From: CAZWLY01 sp964634465
GTDB lineage: Bacteria; Desulfobacterota; Desulfarculia; G963662305
Direction of reading: 5' to 3'
NCBI GenBank assembly: GCA_964634465.1
Contig: CAZWLY010000007.1
Location: 166,850 to 230,849 of the forward strand
DNA: 64,000 nt
Positions 24,931-32,266 of this stretch are shown here, piece after piece. Below the pieces are notes generated by a model that was given only the letters and a program-made list of their open reading frames with translations, searched no databases and was not told the origin of the DNA. The stretch's first letter is position 1. Each line of letters opens with the position of its first letter. Both the position numbers and the translations under genes were made by a program.

Positions 24931-25965
24931 TTGAACGTCCCTGAGGAAAATCGCGTTTTGATCATCGGCGCCGGTCCGGCCGGCCTGGCCGCCGCCGCCG
25001 AGCTGGCCGAGCGGGGCTTCTCGACGGTGGTGATCGATGAGGCCGACGCTCCCGGCGGTCTGGCCGGACGGTTGGCCTGCAAGGCCACCGACGCCTGCGC
25101 CCGGTGCGGGGCCTGTCTGGTCGAGGACTTGATTCGGCAGGCCGGTCGATCGACGCTGATCGAGCTTCGGACCGACCGCCGGCTGACCGATTTCAAGGAA
25201 GACGGCCAGGGGGCGACGGTCGGCCTGGCTTCCCAGGCGGGCCCGGCCGAGACCGAGCGTGTCTCGGCGGTGATCGTCGCCGTCGGCGCCGGAGCGACCA
25301 GGGGCTCGTCCCGCTACGGCTACGGCCAGTTGGCCAACGTCATCACCGGGCTGGAGCTGGAGAACATGGTCCGGGAGAAAGAGGCCGTGGTCCGGCCGTC
25401 CGACGGGGCCGCGCCCGGCCGGGTGGCCTTCATCCAGTGCGTCGGCTCCAGGGACGTGACCGGCGCCCAGCCGGCCTGCAGCCGGGTCTGCTGCGGCTAC
25501 GCCCTGCGCCTGGCCCGGAAGATCAAGGCCTTGACTCCTGAGACCGAGATCAGCGTCTTCTACATGGATATTCAGACCTTCGGCCGGGACATGGACGCCG
25601 TACTCGACGAGCTCGAAAACGAAGTGGCTTTCATCCGCGCCCTGCCCGGTCTGGTCAAACAGGCCGAGGGCGACGCCTTGACCCTGACCTTCAAGCCCGA
25701 GGGCGAGCCGGACCTGGCCGCCTTGGAGTGCGATCTGCTGGTCCTGTCGGTCGGCTTGGCCCCCAGGCCGGGCACGGCCGAGCTGGCCGCTCTGCTGTCC
25801 CTCGACGCCACCGACCGCGGCTTTCTGATCGAGCCGAGCGAACGACCGATCCTTGTCGCCGGGACGGCCGGCGGGCCGATGGGCGTGGCCGAGGCGGTCA
25901 GGAGCGGCCGTCTGGCCGCCGGCCGGGCCGTCCGCAGGCTGGGGCGAGTGGCGGAGGTGGCCTGA
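24931..25965 (+). CDS. Short HdrA-like FAD oxidoreductase
   Basis: 344 residues, TTG start fixed by an AGGAGG site. N-terminal FAD Rossmann motif IIGAGPAGLAAAAELAERG (residues 11-29), a CxxxxxCxxCxxC cluster of cysteines at 50, 56, 59 and 62, and an FIQCVGSRD...CSRVCC region typical of HdrA/QmoA. It lacks the ferredoxin domains of methanogen HdrA and is the size of the short HdrA of the sulfur-oxidising sHdr system. It probably carries FAD and one Fe-S cluster and is the flavin (possibly bifurcating) site of a cytoplasmic complex with the next three genes, with which it overlaps or nearly overlaps. Confidence 0.85.
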   Translation: MNVPEENRVLIIGAGPAGLAAAAELAERGFSTVVIDEADAPGGLAGRLACKATDACARCGACLVEDLIRQAGRSTLIELRTDRRLTDFKEDGQGATVGLASQAGPAETERVSAVIVAVGAGATRGSSRYGYGQLANVITGLELENMVREKEAVVRPSDGAAPGRVAFIQCVGSRDVTGAQPACSRVCCGYALRLARKIKALTPETEISVFYMDIQTFGRDMDAVLDELENEVAFIRALPGLVKQAEGDALTLTFKPEGEPDLAALECDLLVLSVGLAPRPGTAELAALLSLDATDRGFLIEPSERPILVAGTAGGPMGVAEAVRSGRLAAGRAVRRLGRVAEVA

Positions 25966-27434
25966 TGAGTCTGTTCGCCGGCGAGGCCTACCCCCAACCC
26001 CAGGCCAAGGATTCGCGCATTCTCGTCGCCGGCGTCGACCGGCCCGCCGTCGAGGCGGCGGCGGCGGTCGAGGCGGCCGGCGGCCGGCCGATCGTTTTAA
26101 GTCTCGACCAGCAAATCGAGGCCGGCGACAGACGGGTCATCGACGGGGAGCTGGTCGGCCTCATCGGCCTGGCCGGGGCGTTCACCGCTTTCATCGACGT
26201 CGATGGGGGGCTTAGGGCCCTCAAGGTCGGCGGCGTGGTCCTGGCCGGCGAGCCGATGAGTCGGCCGGCCGGGGCGGGCTGCAATCTGGCCGACGAAGGA
26301 GCCGTGGCCGAGCTCGTCAAAAACGCCGGCGGCCGCAAGCTGGCCCTCCTCACCGGCTTCTGGAGCCAGACGATTCCTCAGGCCTTCGGCCGGGTGATCA
26401 CCCTGGCCGAGCGGCTGGCCGAGGCGGGAGACCGGGTCTTCGTCTTCGCGCCCCAGGCCAAGGTGGCCGCCGACGGTCTGGAAGAGGCCTATCGCCGGGC
26501 CCGGCAGGCCGGAGTGGTGGTGACCAGGCTGCGGGAGCCGCCGGAGATCACGGCCGGGGCCGGCGGGCTTCAGATCGAGTTCGAGGACCCGATCTTGCCC
26601 GGTCGGGTCGGGTTGACCGTCGAGGCGGTCGTCGCCGACCCGCCGCCCGCGCCCGATCCGGCCATCGTCGCCGCCGGCGAAGCCCTGGGTCTGATGTTCG
26701 GCCCGGACGGCTGGCCGTCGCCGGACAATCTCTTGTTCCCGCCGCCCCGGACCTCCAGGGCCGGGGTGTGGGCCGTGGGCGGGGCCAGGGGGCCGGACGG
26801 GACCGACCTGGCCGACGACCTGAAGCTGCTGACCGCCGAGTTGGTCGAGTACCTGACGCCCGCTCCGGACAGCCGGATCGCGGTGCGGGCGGCGAGCGAG
26901 CGGCGGGAGTGCGCCACCTGCCTGACCTGCTTCCGAGCCTGTCCGGTCGGGGCCATCGGCTGGGATTTGGGGCCGGTGGTCATGGAGTCGGTCTGCCTCG
27001 AGTGCGGCCAGTGCGCCGCGGTCTGTCCGGCGGCGATCATCAAGCCGCTGTGGGACGACGAGGCGGCCCTCCAGGACCTTCTGGCCGCCCCGGGCGGCGG
27101 CGAGTTGCTGCTGGCCTGCGCTCGAATTCCGGAGGAGAACCTGGCCGGCCTGCCGCCTGGGGTCACCGTCCTCCGGTTGAGTTGCGCCGGCCGGGTGTCC
27201 GAGGAGATCTTGCTCCGGCTCGTCGCCCAAGGCTGGGACCGGGTGGTGGTGGCCGCCTGCCACGAGTCCAATTGCCGCTCGCTGACCGGGAGCCGGCGAG
27301 CCGAGCGGATGGCGGCCGGAGCCAAAAAGATCTTGGCCGACATGGGCCTCGACGCCGACCGGGTCGTCCACTTGGCCGCGGCCCCCAACCAGGCTTTCCG
27401 GTTGCGGGCGGCCTTTGAGCGGGGGGAGGGATGA
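25965..27434 (+). CDS. HdrA-remnant/ferredoxin/MvhD fusion (QmoB-like)
   Basis: 489 residues starting at the ATG that overlaps the previous stop (TGATG). Residues 1-300 resemble the HdrA fold but the dinucleotide glycine motif is eroded (VAGVDRPAVEAAA), so FAD binding is doubtful. Residues 316-326 and 344-354 are two CxxCxxCxxxCP ferredoxin motifs. The last 115 residues are an MvhD/FrhD-type domain with cysteines around 379, 404, 427 and 432, which in hydrogenase-Hdr complexes binds a [2Fe-2S] cluster and receives electrons. The order resembles QmoB. It probably passes electrons from an outside donor into the short HdrA partner. Confidence 0.82.
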   Translation: MSLFAGEAYPQPQAKDSRILVAGVDRPAVEAAAAVEAAGGRPIVLSLDQQIEAGDRRVIDGELVGLIGLAGAFTAFIDVDGGLRALKVGGVVLAGEPMSRPAGAGCNLADEGAVAELVKNAGGRKLALLTGFWSQTIPQAFGRVITLAERLAEAGDRVFVFAPQAKVAADGLEEAYRRARQAGVVVTRLREPPEITAGAGGLQIEFEDPILPGRVGLTVEAVVADPPPAPDPAIVAAGEALGLMFGPDGWPSPDNLLFPPPRTSRAGVWAVGGARGPDGTDLADDLKLLTAELVEYLTPAPDSRIAVRAASERRECATCLTCFRACPVGAIGWDLGPVVMESVCLECGQCAAVCPAAIIKPLWDDEAALQDLLAAPGGGELLLACARIPEENLAGLPPGVTVLRLSCAGRVSEEILLRLVAQGWDRVVVAACHESNCRSLTGSRRAERMAAGAKKILADMGLDADRVVHLAAAPNQAFRLRAAFERGEG

Positions 27435-27976
27435 TGTCCGACAACGACCGGACGACGATCATCGATCTGGACGCGGCCGATTTCGCCTTTGCCGACGAAG
27501 TGGCGAAACGCGAGGGCGGGGGGGGCATCAGGAACTGCTACGCCTGCGGCGCCTGCTCGGCCATGTGCCCGGTGTTGCCGCTGAAAGAGGACTACGACCC
27601 CCGCCGGATAATCCGCCTGGTGCTGTTGGGCCAGCGGGAGGCGGTCCTGACCGAGCCGTTCGTCTGGTACTGCTCGACCTGCGCCTCCTGCCAGGAGGTC
27701 TGCCCCCAGGGGGTCAACTTCACCGAGGTCAGCTTCGCCCTGAAGAACATGGCCTTGGAGCAGGGTTATTTCCCGGCCGGACTGACCGCCCAGGTGGAGC
27801 TTCTGACCGAATACGGCCGGCTGTACAATATCGGCGAGTTTGAAAACGACAAGCGGGCCAAGCTGGGCTTGCCGCCCATGGCCCAGCGACCGGAAGACTT
27901 CAAGACCATGCTCGAGGAGCTGAGCCAGCGACTAAAGGGCCTCAAAGCGCCGGCGGGCCGGGAGGGGGAGTCATGA
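27431..27976 (+). CDS. hdrC: HdrC-like iron-sulfur subunit
   Basis: 181 residues with two CxxCxxCxxxCP motifs, Cys 36/39/42/46 and 81/84/87/91, as in soluble HdrC, which wires HdrA to HdrB. No membrane helices (unlike QmoC or HdrE fusions), so the complex is cytoplasmic. ATG 27431 overlaps the previous stop, and its own stop overlaps the hdrB start as ATGA. The C-terminal 80 residues are helical and lysine-rich. Confidence 0.88.
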   Translation: MMSDNDRTTIIDLDAADFAFADEVAKREGGGGIRNCYACGACSAMCPVLPLKEDYDPRRIIRLVLLGQREAVLTEPFVWYCSTCASCQEVCPQGVNFTEVSFALKNMALEQGYFPAGLTAQVELLTEYGRLYNIGEFENDKRAKLGLPPMAQRPEDFKTMLEELSQRLKGLKAPAGREGES

Positions 27977-28845
27977 GAGCCGCCTTCTTCCTCGGCTGCA
28001 CCGTGCCGATGCGCAACCTCAACTACGAGGCCTCGGCCCGCAAGGCGGCCCAAGCCCTGGGGGTGGAGCTGATCGACGAGCCCGAGTTCCAGTGCTGCGG
28101 CTTCCCCCTGAAATCCATCTCGGCCGAAGACGCCCTGCTCGTCGCCGCCCGCAACTTGGCCCTGGCCGGAAAGCTCGAGTTGCCGGTGGTCACCCTGTGC
28201 TCGGCCTGCGCCGTCACCCTGGCCGAAGCGGCCCACGTTTTGGACCGCGACGAGGAACTCCGGGCCGGGATCGACGACCGTCTGGCCAAGCTGGGTCTTA
28301 CCTACCGACCCGGCCAACGGGTCTACCACTTCATCCGGTATCTGATCACCGAGGTCGGGCTCGATCGCATCGCGGCCAAGATCGAAAGGCCGCTCGAAGG
28401 CTATCGCTTCAGCCCCCATTACGGCTGCCACTACGTCAAGCCCGGTCAGGTCCACGGCTTTTTCGACGATCCGATCCGCCCCCGGACCCTGGCCCGGCTG
28501 CTGGAGCTTCTGGGCGCGGAAGCGGTCGATGACGGGGCGCTGGCCGAGTGCTGCGGCGGCGGACTGCTGGGCGCCGAGGAAGAGCTGGCCAACGCTCTGG
28601 CCCTCAAGCGCTTGTCGGCGGCCGGCGAGGCCGGGGTGGACGGTCTGGTCTTGATCTGTCCCTTCTGCAACGTCATGCTGGAGGGGCAGCAGAAGAAGAT
28701 ATTCAAGGCCGAGGAGATCGGCTACAAGGTGCCGGTCTTTTTCTACCCCCAGCTTTTGGGCCTGGCCCTGGGCTTTTCGCCCGGCGAGCTGGGCTTCAAG
28801 CTCAATCGCGTCAAGAACAAGGAGTTGGTCAAGGCTTTCGAGTAG
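27973..28845 (+). CDS. hdrB: HdrB-like subunit with two CCG domains
   Basis: 290 residues. The first CCG domain has Cys9, Cys41-Cys42 (CCGFP) and Cys76/Cys79 (CSAC). The second has GCHY, ECCGGGLLG and CPFC. In methanogen HdrB these motifs bind two noncubane [4Fe-4S] clusters that cleave the CoM-S-S-CoB disulfide. Both sets are complete, so it is catalytically competent in principle. Sulfate reducers lack CoM/CoB, so the real disulfide substrate is unknown; a protein or lipoyl disulfide on the GcvH-like neighbour is one possibility. ATGA overlap with hdrC. Confidence 0.88.
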   Translation: MRAAFFLGCTVPMRNLNYEASARKAAQALGVELIDEPEFQCCGFPLKSISAEDALLVAARNLALAGKLELPVVTLCSACAVTLAEAAHVLDRDEELRAGIDDRLAKLGLTYRPGQRVYHFIRYLITEVGLDRIAAKIERPLEGYRFSPHYGCHYVKPGQVHGFFDDPIRPRTLARLLELLGAEAVDDGALAECCGGGLLGAEEELANALALKRLSAAGEAGVDGLVLICPFCNVMLEGQQKKIFKAEEIGYKVPVFFYPQLLGLALGFSPGELGFKLNRVKNKELVKAFE

Positions 28846-28890
28846 ACACCGAACCGCGGCCGCGGTTTCGTCATCTAAGGAGAGGCGCTT

Positions 28891-29316
28891 ATGGAGATCG
28901 AAGGATACAATTTCCCCGACGACCTGTACTACGACAAGAACCACTTCTGGGCCAAGGTGGACGGCGGCGTGGTGACCATGGGCGCCACCGAGTTCACCGC
29001 CAAGCTGGCCGGCGAGATCACCTACGTCGATCTGCCCGAGGAGGGCGACGAGGTCAGCCAGGGCAAGCCGTTCGGCTCCATCGAGTCGGGCAAGTGGGTC
29101 GGCCGGGTCTACGCTGTGGTTTCCGGGGAGGTGGCCGAGGCCAACGAGGATTTGGAAGACGAACCCGAGGCGATCAACGAGAACCCTTATGAGGCTTGGA
29201 TCATCAAGATCGAGGCTTCCGACCTCGACGCCGAGCTGGGCAACTTGATGAAGGTCGATGACCTGCCCGAGTTCATCAAGTCGGAACTGGAGAGAATCAA
29301 GGACCAGCTCGATTAG
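28891..29316 (+). CDS. GcvH-like lipoyl-carrier protein
   Basis: 141 residues with the glycine-cleavage H fold; the lipoyl-attachment turn reads IESGKWVGR with Lys68 conserved, followed by VVSGEV. No other glycine-cleavage gene (gcvT, gcvP) is nearby. It sits 45 bp after hdrB with its own AAGGAGAG ribosome site. In the sHdr sulfur-oxidation pathway a GcvH-like lipoate-binding protein (LbpA) is the carrier working with Hdr-like proteins. By analogy this copy may carry a substrate or electron pair for the upstream Hdr complex. The acidic C-terminal helix is longer than in many H proteins. Confidence 0.85.
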   Translation: MEIEGYNFPDDLYYDKNHFWAKVDGGVVTMGATEFTAKLAGEITYVDLPEEGDEVSQGKPFGSIESGKWVGRVYAVVSGEVAEANEDLEDEPEAINENPYEAWIIKIEASDLDAELGNLMKVDDLPEFIKSELERIKDQLD

Positions 29317-29319
29317 CCC

Positions 29320-29409
29320 GAATATCCTGGTGAGTGATCGGCCTGGTTTTCGGTTCCCGGCTCAAGCGCTCGTTGGGCGGTTCTGGGCGCGATCACTCAT
29401 GGAATATCC
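29320..29409. repeat. Short inverted-repeat element flanked by 8-bp direct repeats
   Basis: GAATATCC occurs at 29320-29327 and again at 29402-29409. Just inside lie TGAGTGATCG (29331-29340) and its exact complement CGATCACTCA (29390-29399). The layout (direct repeat, terminal inverted repeat, about 50-bp core) mimics a tiny non-autonomous transposable element; an RNA hairpin between gcvH-like and the dehydrogenase gene is the other reading. Confidence 0.45.
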
Positions 29410-29480
29410 GGGCCGACGGCCCGTAATGCTTGACATGACCGGCTATTGTTTTCCGGCGACGGCCGGTTGAGGGAGGGGCT

Positions 29481-32069
29481 ATGGACTACTTGGACGAACT
29501 TCGCCGCATCGTCGGCCAAGACAACGTCCTGACCGACGAGATCGACTGCCTGGCCTACGGGCGGGACATGTCGATCCACAAGGGCGCGCCCGATGTCATC
29601 GTCTACGCCGACGCCGCCGACCAGGTTTCCCGGATCATGGCTCTGGCCAACCGGAAGGGAGTTCCGGTCACGGTCCGCGGCGGCGGCACCTCGGTCACCG
29701 GAGCGGTCCTGCCGGCCAAGGGCGGCATCCTCTTGAACCTGATTCGAATGAACAAGATCAAGGAGATCAACCGCTCCGACGGCTACGCCGTGGTCGAGCC
29801 GGGCGTGATCTGCGCCGCCCTGAACGCCGCCCTGGCCCCGACCCACTTCTTCCCGCCCGATCCCGGCTCGGCGCCCATCGCCACCCTGGGCGGGATGGTC
29901 GCCACCAACGCCTCGGGCGTTAGGGCGGTCAAGTACGGCACCACCAAGGACTACATCATGGGTCTGGAAGTGGTCATGGCCGACGGGCGGGTGATAAGAA
30001 CCGGCACCAAGGCGCCCAAGACCTCGGCCGGCTACGACCTGTCCCACCTCTTCGCCGCCTCGGAGGGGACGCTGGGGGTGATCACCGAGGTCACCTTCCG
30101 CATCCTGCCCATGCCCGAGTACGCCGCCTACGCCAAGCTGTCCTTCCCGACCACCAAGGAGGCCGGCGCGGCGGTGGAGGAGATACTGTCCCAGGGCATC
30201 CCCATCTCCACCTGCGAGATTCTGGACACCGTGTCCATCGGGGTGGTCAAGAAGGCCATGGGCCTGGAGGTGCCCGACGAGGTCGGCTGCCTGTTGTTCA
30301 TGGAGATCGACGGCAACAAGAGCGCCGTCACCGAACAGATCGAGCGGGTCAACGCCATCTGCCGGGAGAAGGGCGGTCTCGATCAGGAGTGGAACGACGA
30401 CCCGGCCCAGAAGGCCTCCATCTGGTCGGCCCGCCAGGGGTTGGTGCCGTCGCTGTCGCGGGTCAGACCCGGTTATCGCCAGATTCCCATCGTCGAGGAC
30501 TTCGGCGTGCCCATGTCGCGCATTCCCGACACCATCGACGACATCCAGGCCATCGGCAAGAAGCACGGCCTGGAGATCGCCACCTTCGGCCACATCGGCG
30601 ACGGCAACCTCCACGCCGTGGTGCTGGTGGACGTCAGAAAGGACGAGGAGTGGGAGACTCTCCGTGCAATCGCCAGGGACTTCATCGACCTGACCCTGAA
30701 GTACGAGGGCACGCTCACCGCCGAGCACGGCCTGGGCATGGCCAAGGCGCCTTACATCAGGGAGGAACTGGGCGACGGCCTGGACCTGATGGCCGACATC
30801 AAGCGCGTGTTCGACCCGAACAACATTCTCAATCCGGGCAAGATGGGCCTCGACGAGACCATCACCGACATCTACGACGCGGCGGCCTATCGGGCCCTGC
30901 TGAAGCCCCAGACGGAGCCGAAAAGTTTCGGCGAGGAGGTGGACAACGAGGTCCTGGCCTGCATCCAGTGCGGCTTCTGCACCCTGGGCTGCCCGACCTA
31001 CGCCCACGCCCAGTTGGAGACCCAGAACGCCCGGGGCCGCATCGCCCTGGCCCACGACTTGATGGAGGGCCTGGTCGAGCCTTCACCCGAGATGGCCCGG
31101 CGACTGTATCAGTGCACCATGTGCCTCAACTGCCAGGCCACCTGCCCGGCCAGGGTCAAGGTCAGCGACATCGTCCAGGCGGCCAGGAAGCTCATCTATG
31201 AGGCCGGGCTCACCCCCGAGGGCTTCCTCAAGGCCTACGAATCGATCGACAAGTACGGCAATCCCTTTGCCGAGCCCAAGGAGAAGCGCACCGACGCCTT
31301 CCCGGTCGAACCGGAGATCAAGCCCGGTTCGGACGTTCTGTTCTGGACCGGCTGCGTCAGTTCCTACCAGGACATCAAGATCATCCCGGCCATGTTCAAG
31401 ATCCTGGACGCGGCCGGGTTGACCTACTCCCATCTGGGCGTCGAGGAGAGCTGTTGCGGCTACCTGGACTACCTGACCGGGGCCATGGACCAGTTCGACC
31501 GGCTGATGGCGGCCAACACCAAGGCCTTCAAGGAGGCCGGCGTCAAGAAGGTCCTGGCCACCTGCTCGGGCTGCCACAAGACCTTCCACGACCTCTACCC
31601 CAAATACGGCGGCGACGGCTTTGAGGCGGTCCACGCCGTGGAGCTGATCGACGAGCTGATCAAGGAGGGGCGGCTCAAGTTCAAGGACGAGGCCAAGCCG
31701 ATCAAGGTCGCCTACCACGACCCGTGCGACATCGGCCGCCACATGGGCCTGTACGAGCCGCCGCGCCAGGTGCTCGAGGCTCTGCCCGGGGTGGAGCTCT
31801 TGGAGTTCCCGCTCAACAGGAACATGGCCAAGTGCTGCGGTGGCGGCGGCGGAATGAAGGGCTATGACCTGGAGCTGTCCATGGAGCTTTCCGAGAAGCG
31901 GATTCTCCAGGCCGTGGAGTTGGGGGCCGAGGCCGTGGTCAGCGCCTGCCCATCGTGCAAGCAGAACTTCGTCCAGGGCTCGGCCAGGCTGAAGAAGGCC
32001 GGCCGGACCGAGAAGAGGATGAAGGTCATGGACCTGACCGAGTTGGTCGCCCAGAGATTGGCCAAGTAG
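29481..32069 (+). CDS. FAD-linked 2-hydroxyacid dehydrogenase fused to ferredoxin and CCG domains (GlcD-GlcF type)
   Basis: 862 residues. Residues 1-460 form a VAO/PCMH flavoprotein with FAD loop VTVRGGGTSVTGAVLP, DPGSAPIATLGGMVATNASG and GHIGDGNLH, as in D-lactate or glycolate dehydrogenase subunit GlcD. Residues about 490-570 hold two ferredoxin motifs (CIQCGFCTLGCP, CTMCLNCQATCP). The rest has two CCG domains (ESCCGYLDY...CSGC, KCCGGGGGM...CPSC), as in GlcF. It probably oxidises D-lactate or a similar 2-hydroxyacid. It lies downstream of the Hdr-like operon, which may accept its electrons; the substrate is inferred only from family. Confidence 0.88.
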   Translation: MDYLDELRRIVGQDNVLTDEIDCLAYGRDMSIHKGAPDVIVYADAADQVSRIMALANRKGVPVTVRGGGTSVTGAVLPAKGGILLNLIRMNKIKEINRSDGYAVVEPGVICAALNAALAPTHFFPPDPGSAPIATLGGMVATNASGVRAVKYGTTKDYIMGLEVVMADGRVIRTGTKAPKTSAGYDLSHLFAASEGTLGVITEVTFRILPMPEYAAYAKLSFPTTKEAGAAVEEILSQGIPISTCEILDTVSIGVVKKAMGLEVPDEVGCLLFMEIDGNKSAVTEQIERVNAICREKGGLDQEWNDDPAQKASIWSARQGLVPSLSRVRPGYRQIPIVEDFGVPMSRIPDTIDDIQAIGKKHGLEIATFGHIGDGNLHAVVLVDVRKDEEWETLRAIARDFIDLTLKYEGTLTAEHGLGMAKAPYIREELGDGLDLMADIKRVFDPNNILNPGKMGLDETITDIYDAAAYRALLKPQTEPKSFGEEVDNEVLACIQCGFCTLGCPTYAHAQLETQNARGRIALAHDLMEGLVEPSPEMARRLYQCTMCLNCQATCPARVKVSDIVQAARKLIYEAGLTPEGFLKAYESIDKYGNPFAEPKEKRTDAFPVEPEIKPGSDVLFWTGCVSSYQDIKIIPAMFKILDAAGLTYSHLGVEESCCGYLDYLTGAMDQFDRLMAANTKAFKEAGVKKVLATCSGCHKTFHDLYPKYGGDGFEAVHAVELIDELIKEGRLKFKDEAKPIKVAYHDPCDIGRHMGLYEPPRQVLEALPGVELLEFPLNRNMAKCCGGGGGMKGYDLELSMELSEKRILQAVELGAEAVVSACPSCKQNFVQGSARLKKAGRTEKRMKVMDLTELVAQRLAK

Positions 32070-32121
32070 CCAAAGAGAGACGCGAGACCCTCCCCGGCCG
32101 GGGCGGGTCGATGAAGTGCGG

Positions 32122-32145
32122 CGTCAGGGGCCCATGCCCCTGACG
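32122..32145. terminator. Strong hairpin between convergent genes
   Basis: CGTCAGGGG and CCCCTGACG form a perfect 9-bp stem with a 6-nt loop about 50 bp after the dehydrogenase stop. The T run is weak (CCGTTTCGT), so termination is plausible rather than certain. The rest of 32070-32266 holds no gene. Confidence 0.4.
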
Positions 32146-32266
32146 ACCGTTTCGTGGCCGGGTCCGATTTCGCGGCCGCGGCTGGAACATCGCCCTCTTT
32201 GCCGGCCCGAAAGACTCTCCGTCCCTTACGGCGCGAACCTTGGGAAATGGTTGCCCCGGCTGATTT

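Noticed and set aside
24931..28845. Qmo complex (QmoABC)
   Set aside because: There is no QmoC-type membrane fusion, no neighbouring aprAB, and HdrB/HdrC are separate soluble subunits.
28891..29316. Glycine cleavage system H protein
   Set aside because: No gcvT, gcvP or lipoamide dehydrogenase genes nearby; it lies just behind hdrB on the same strand, so a different carrier role is more likely.
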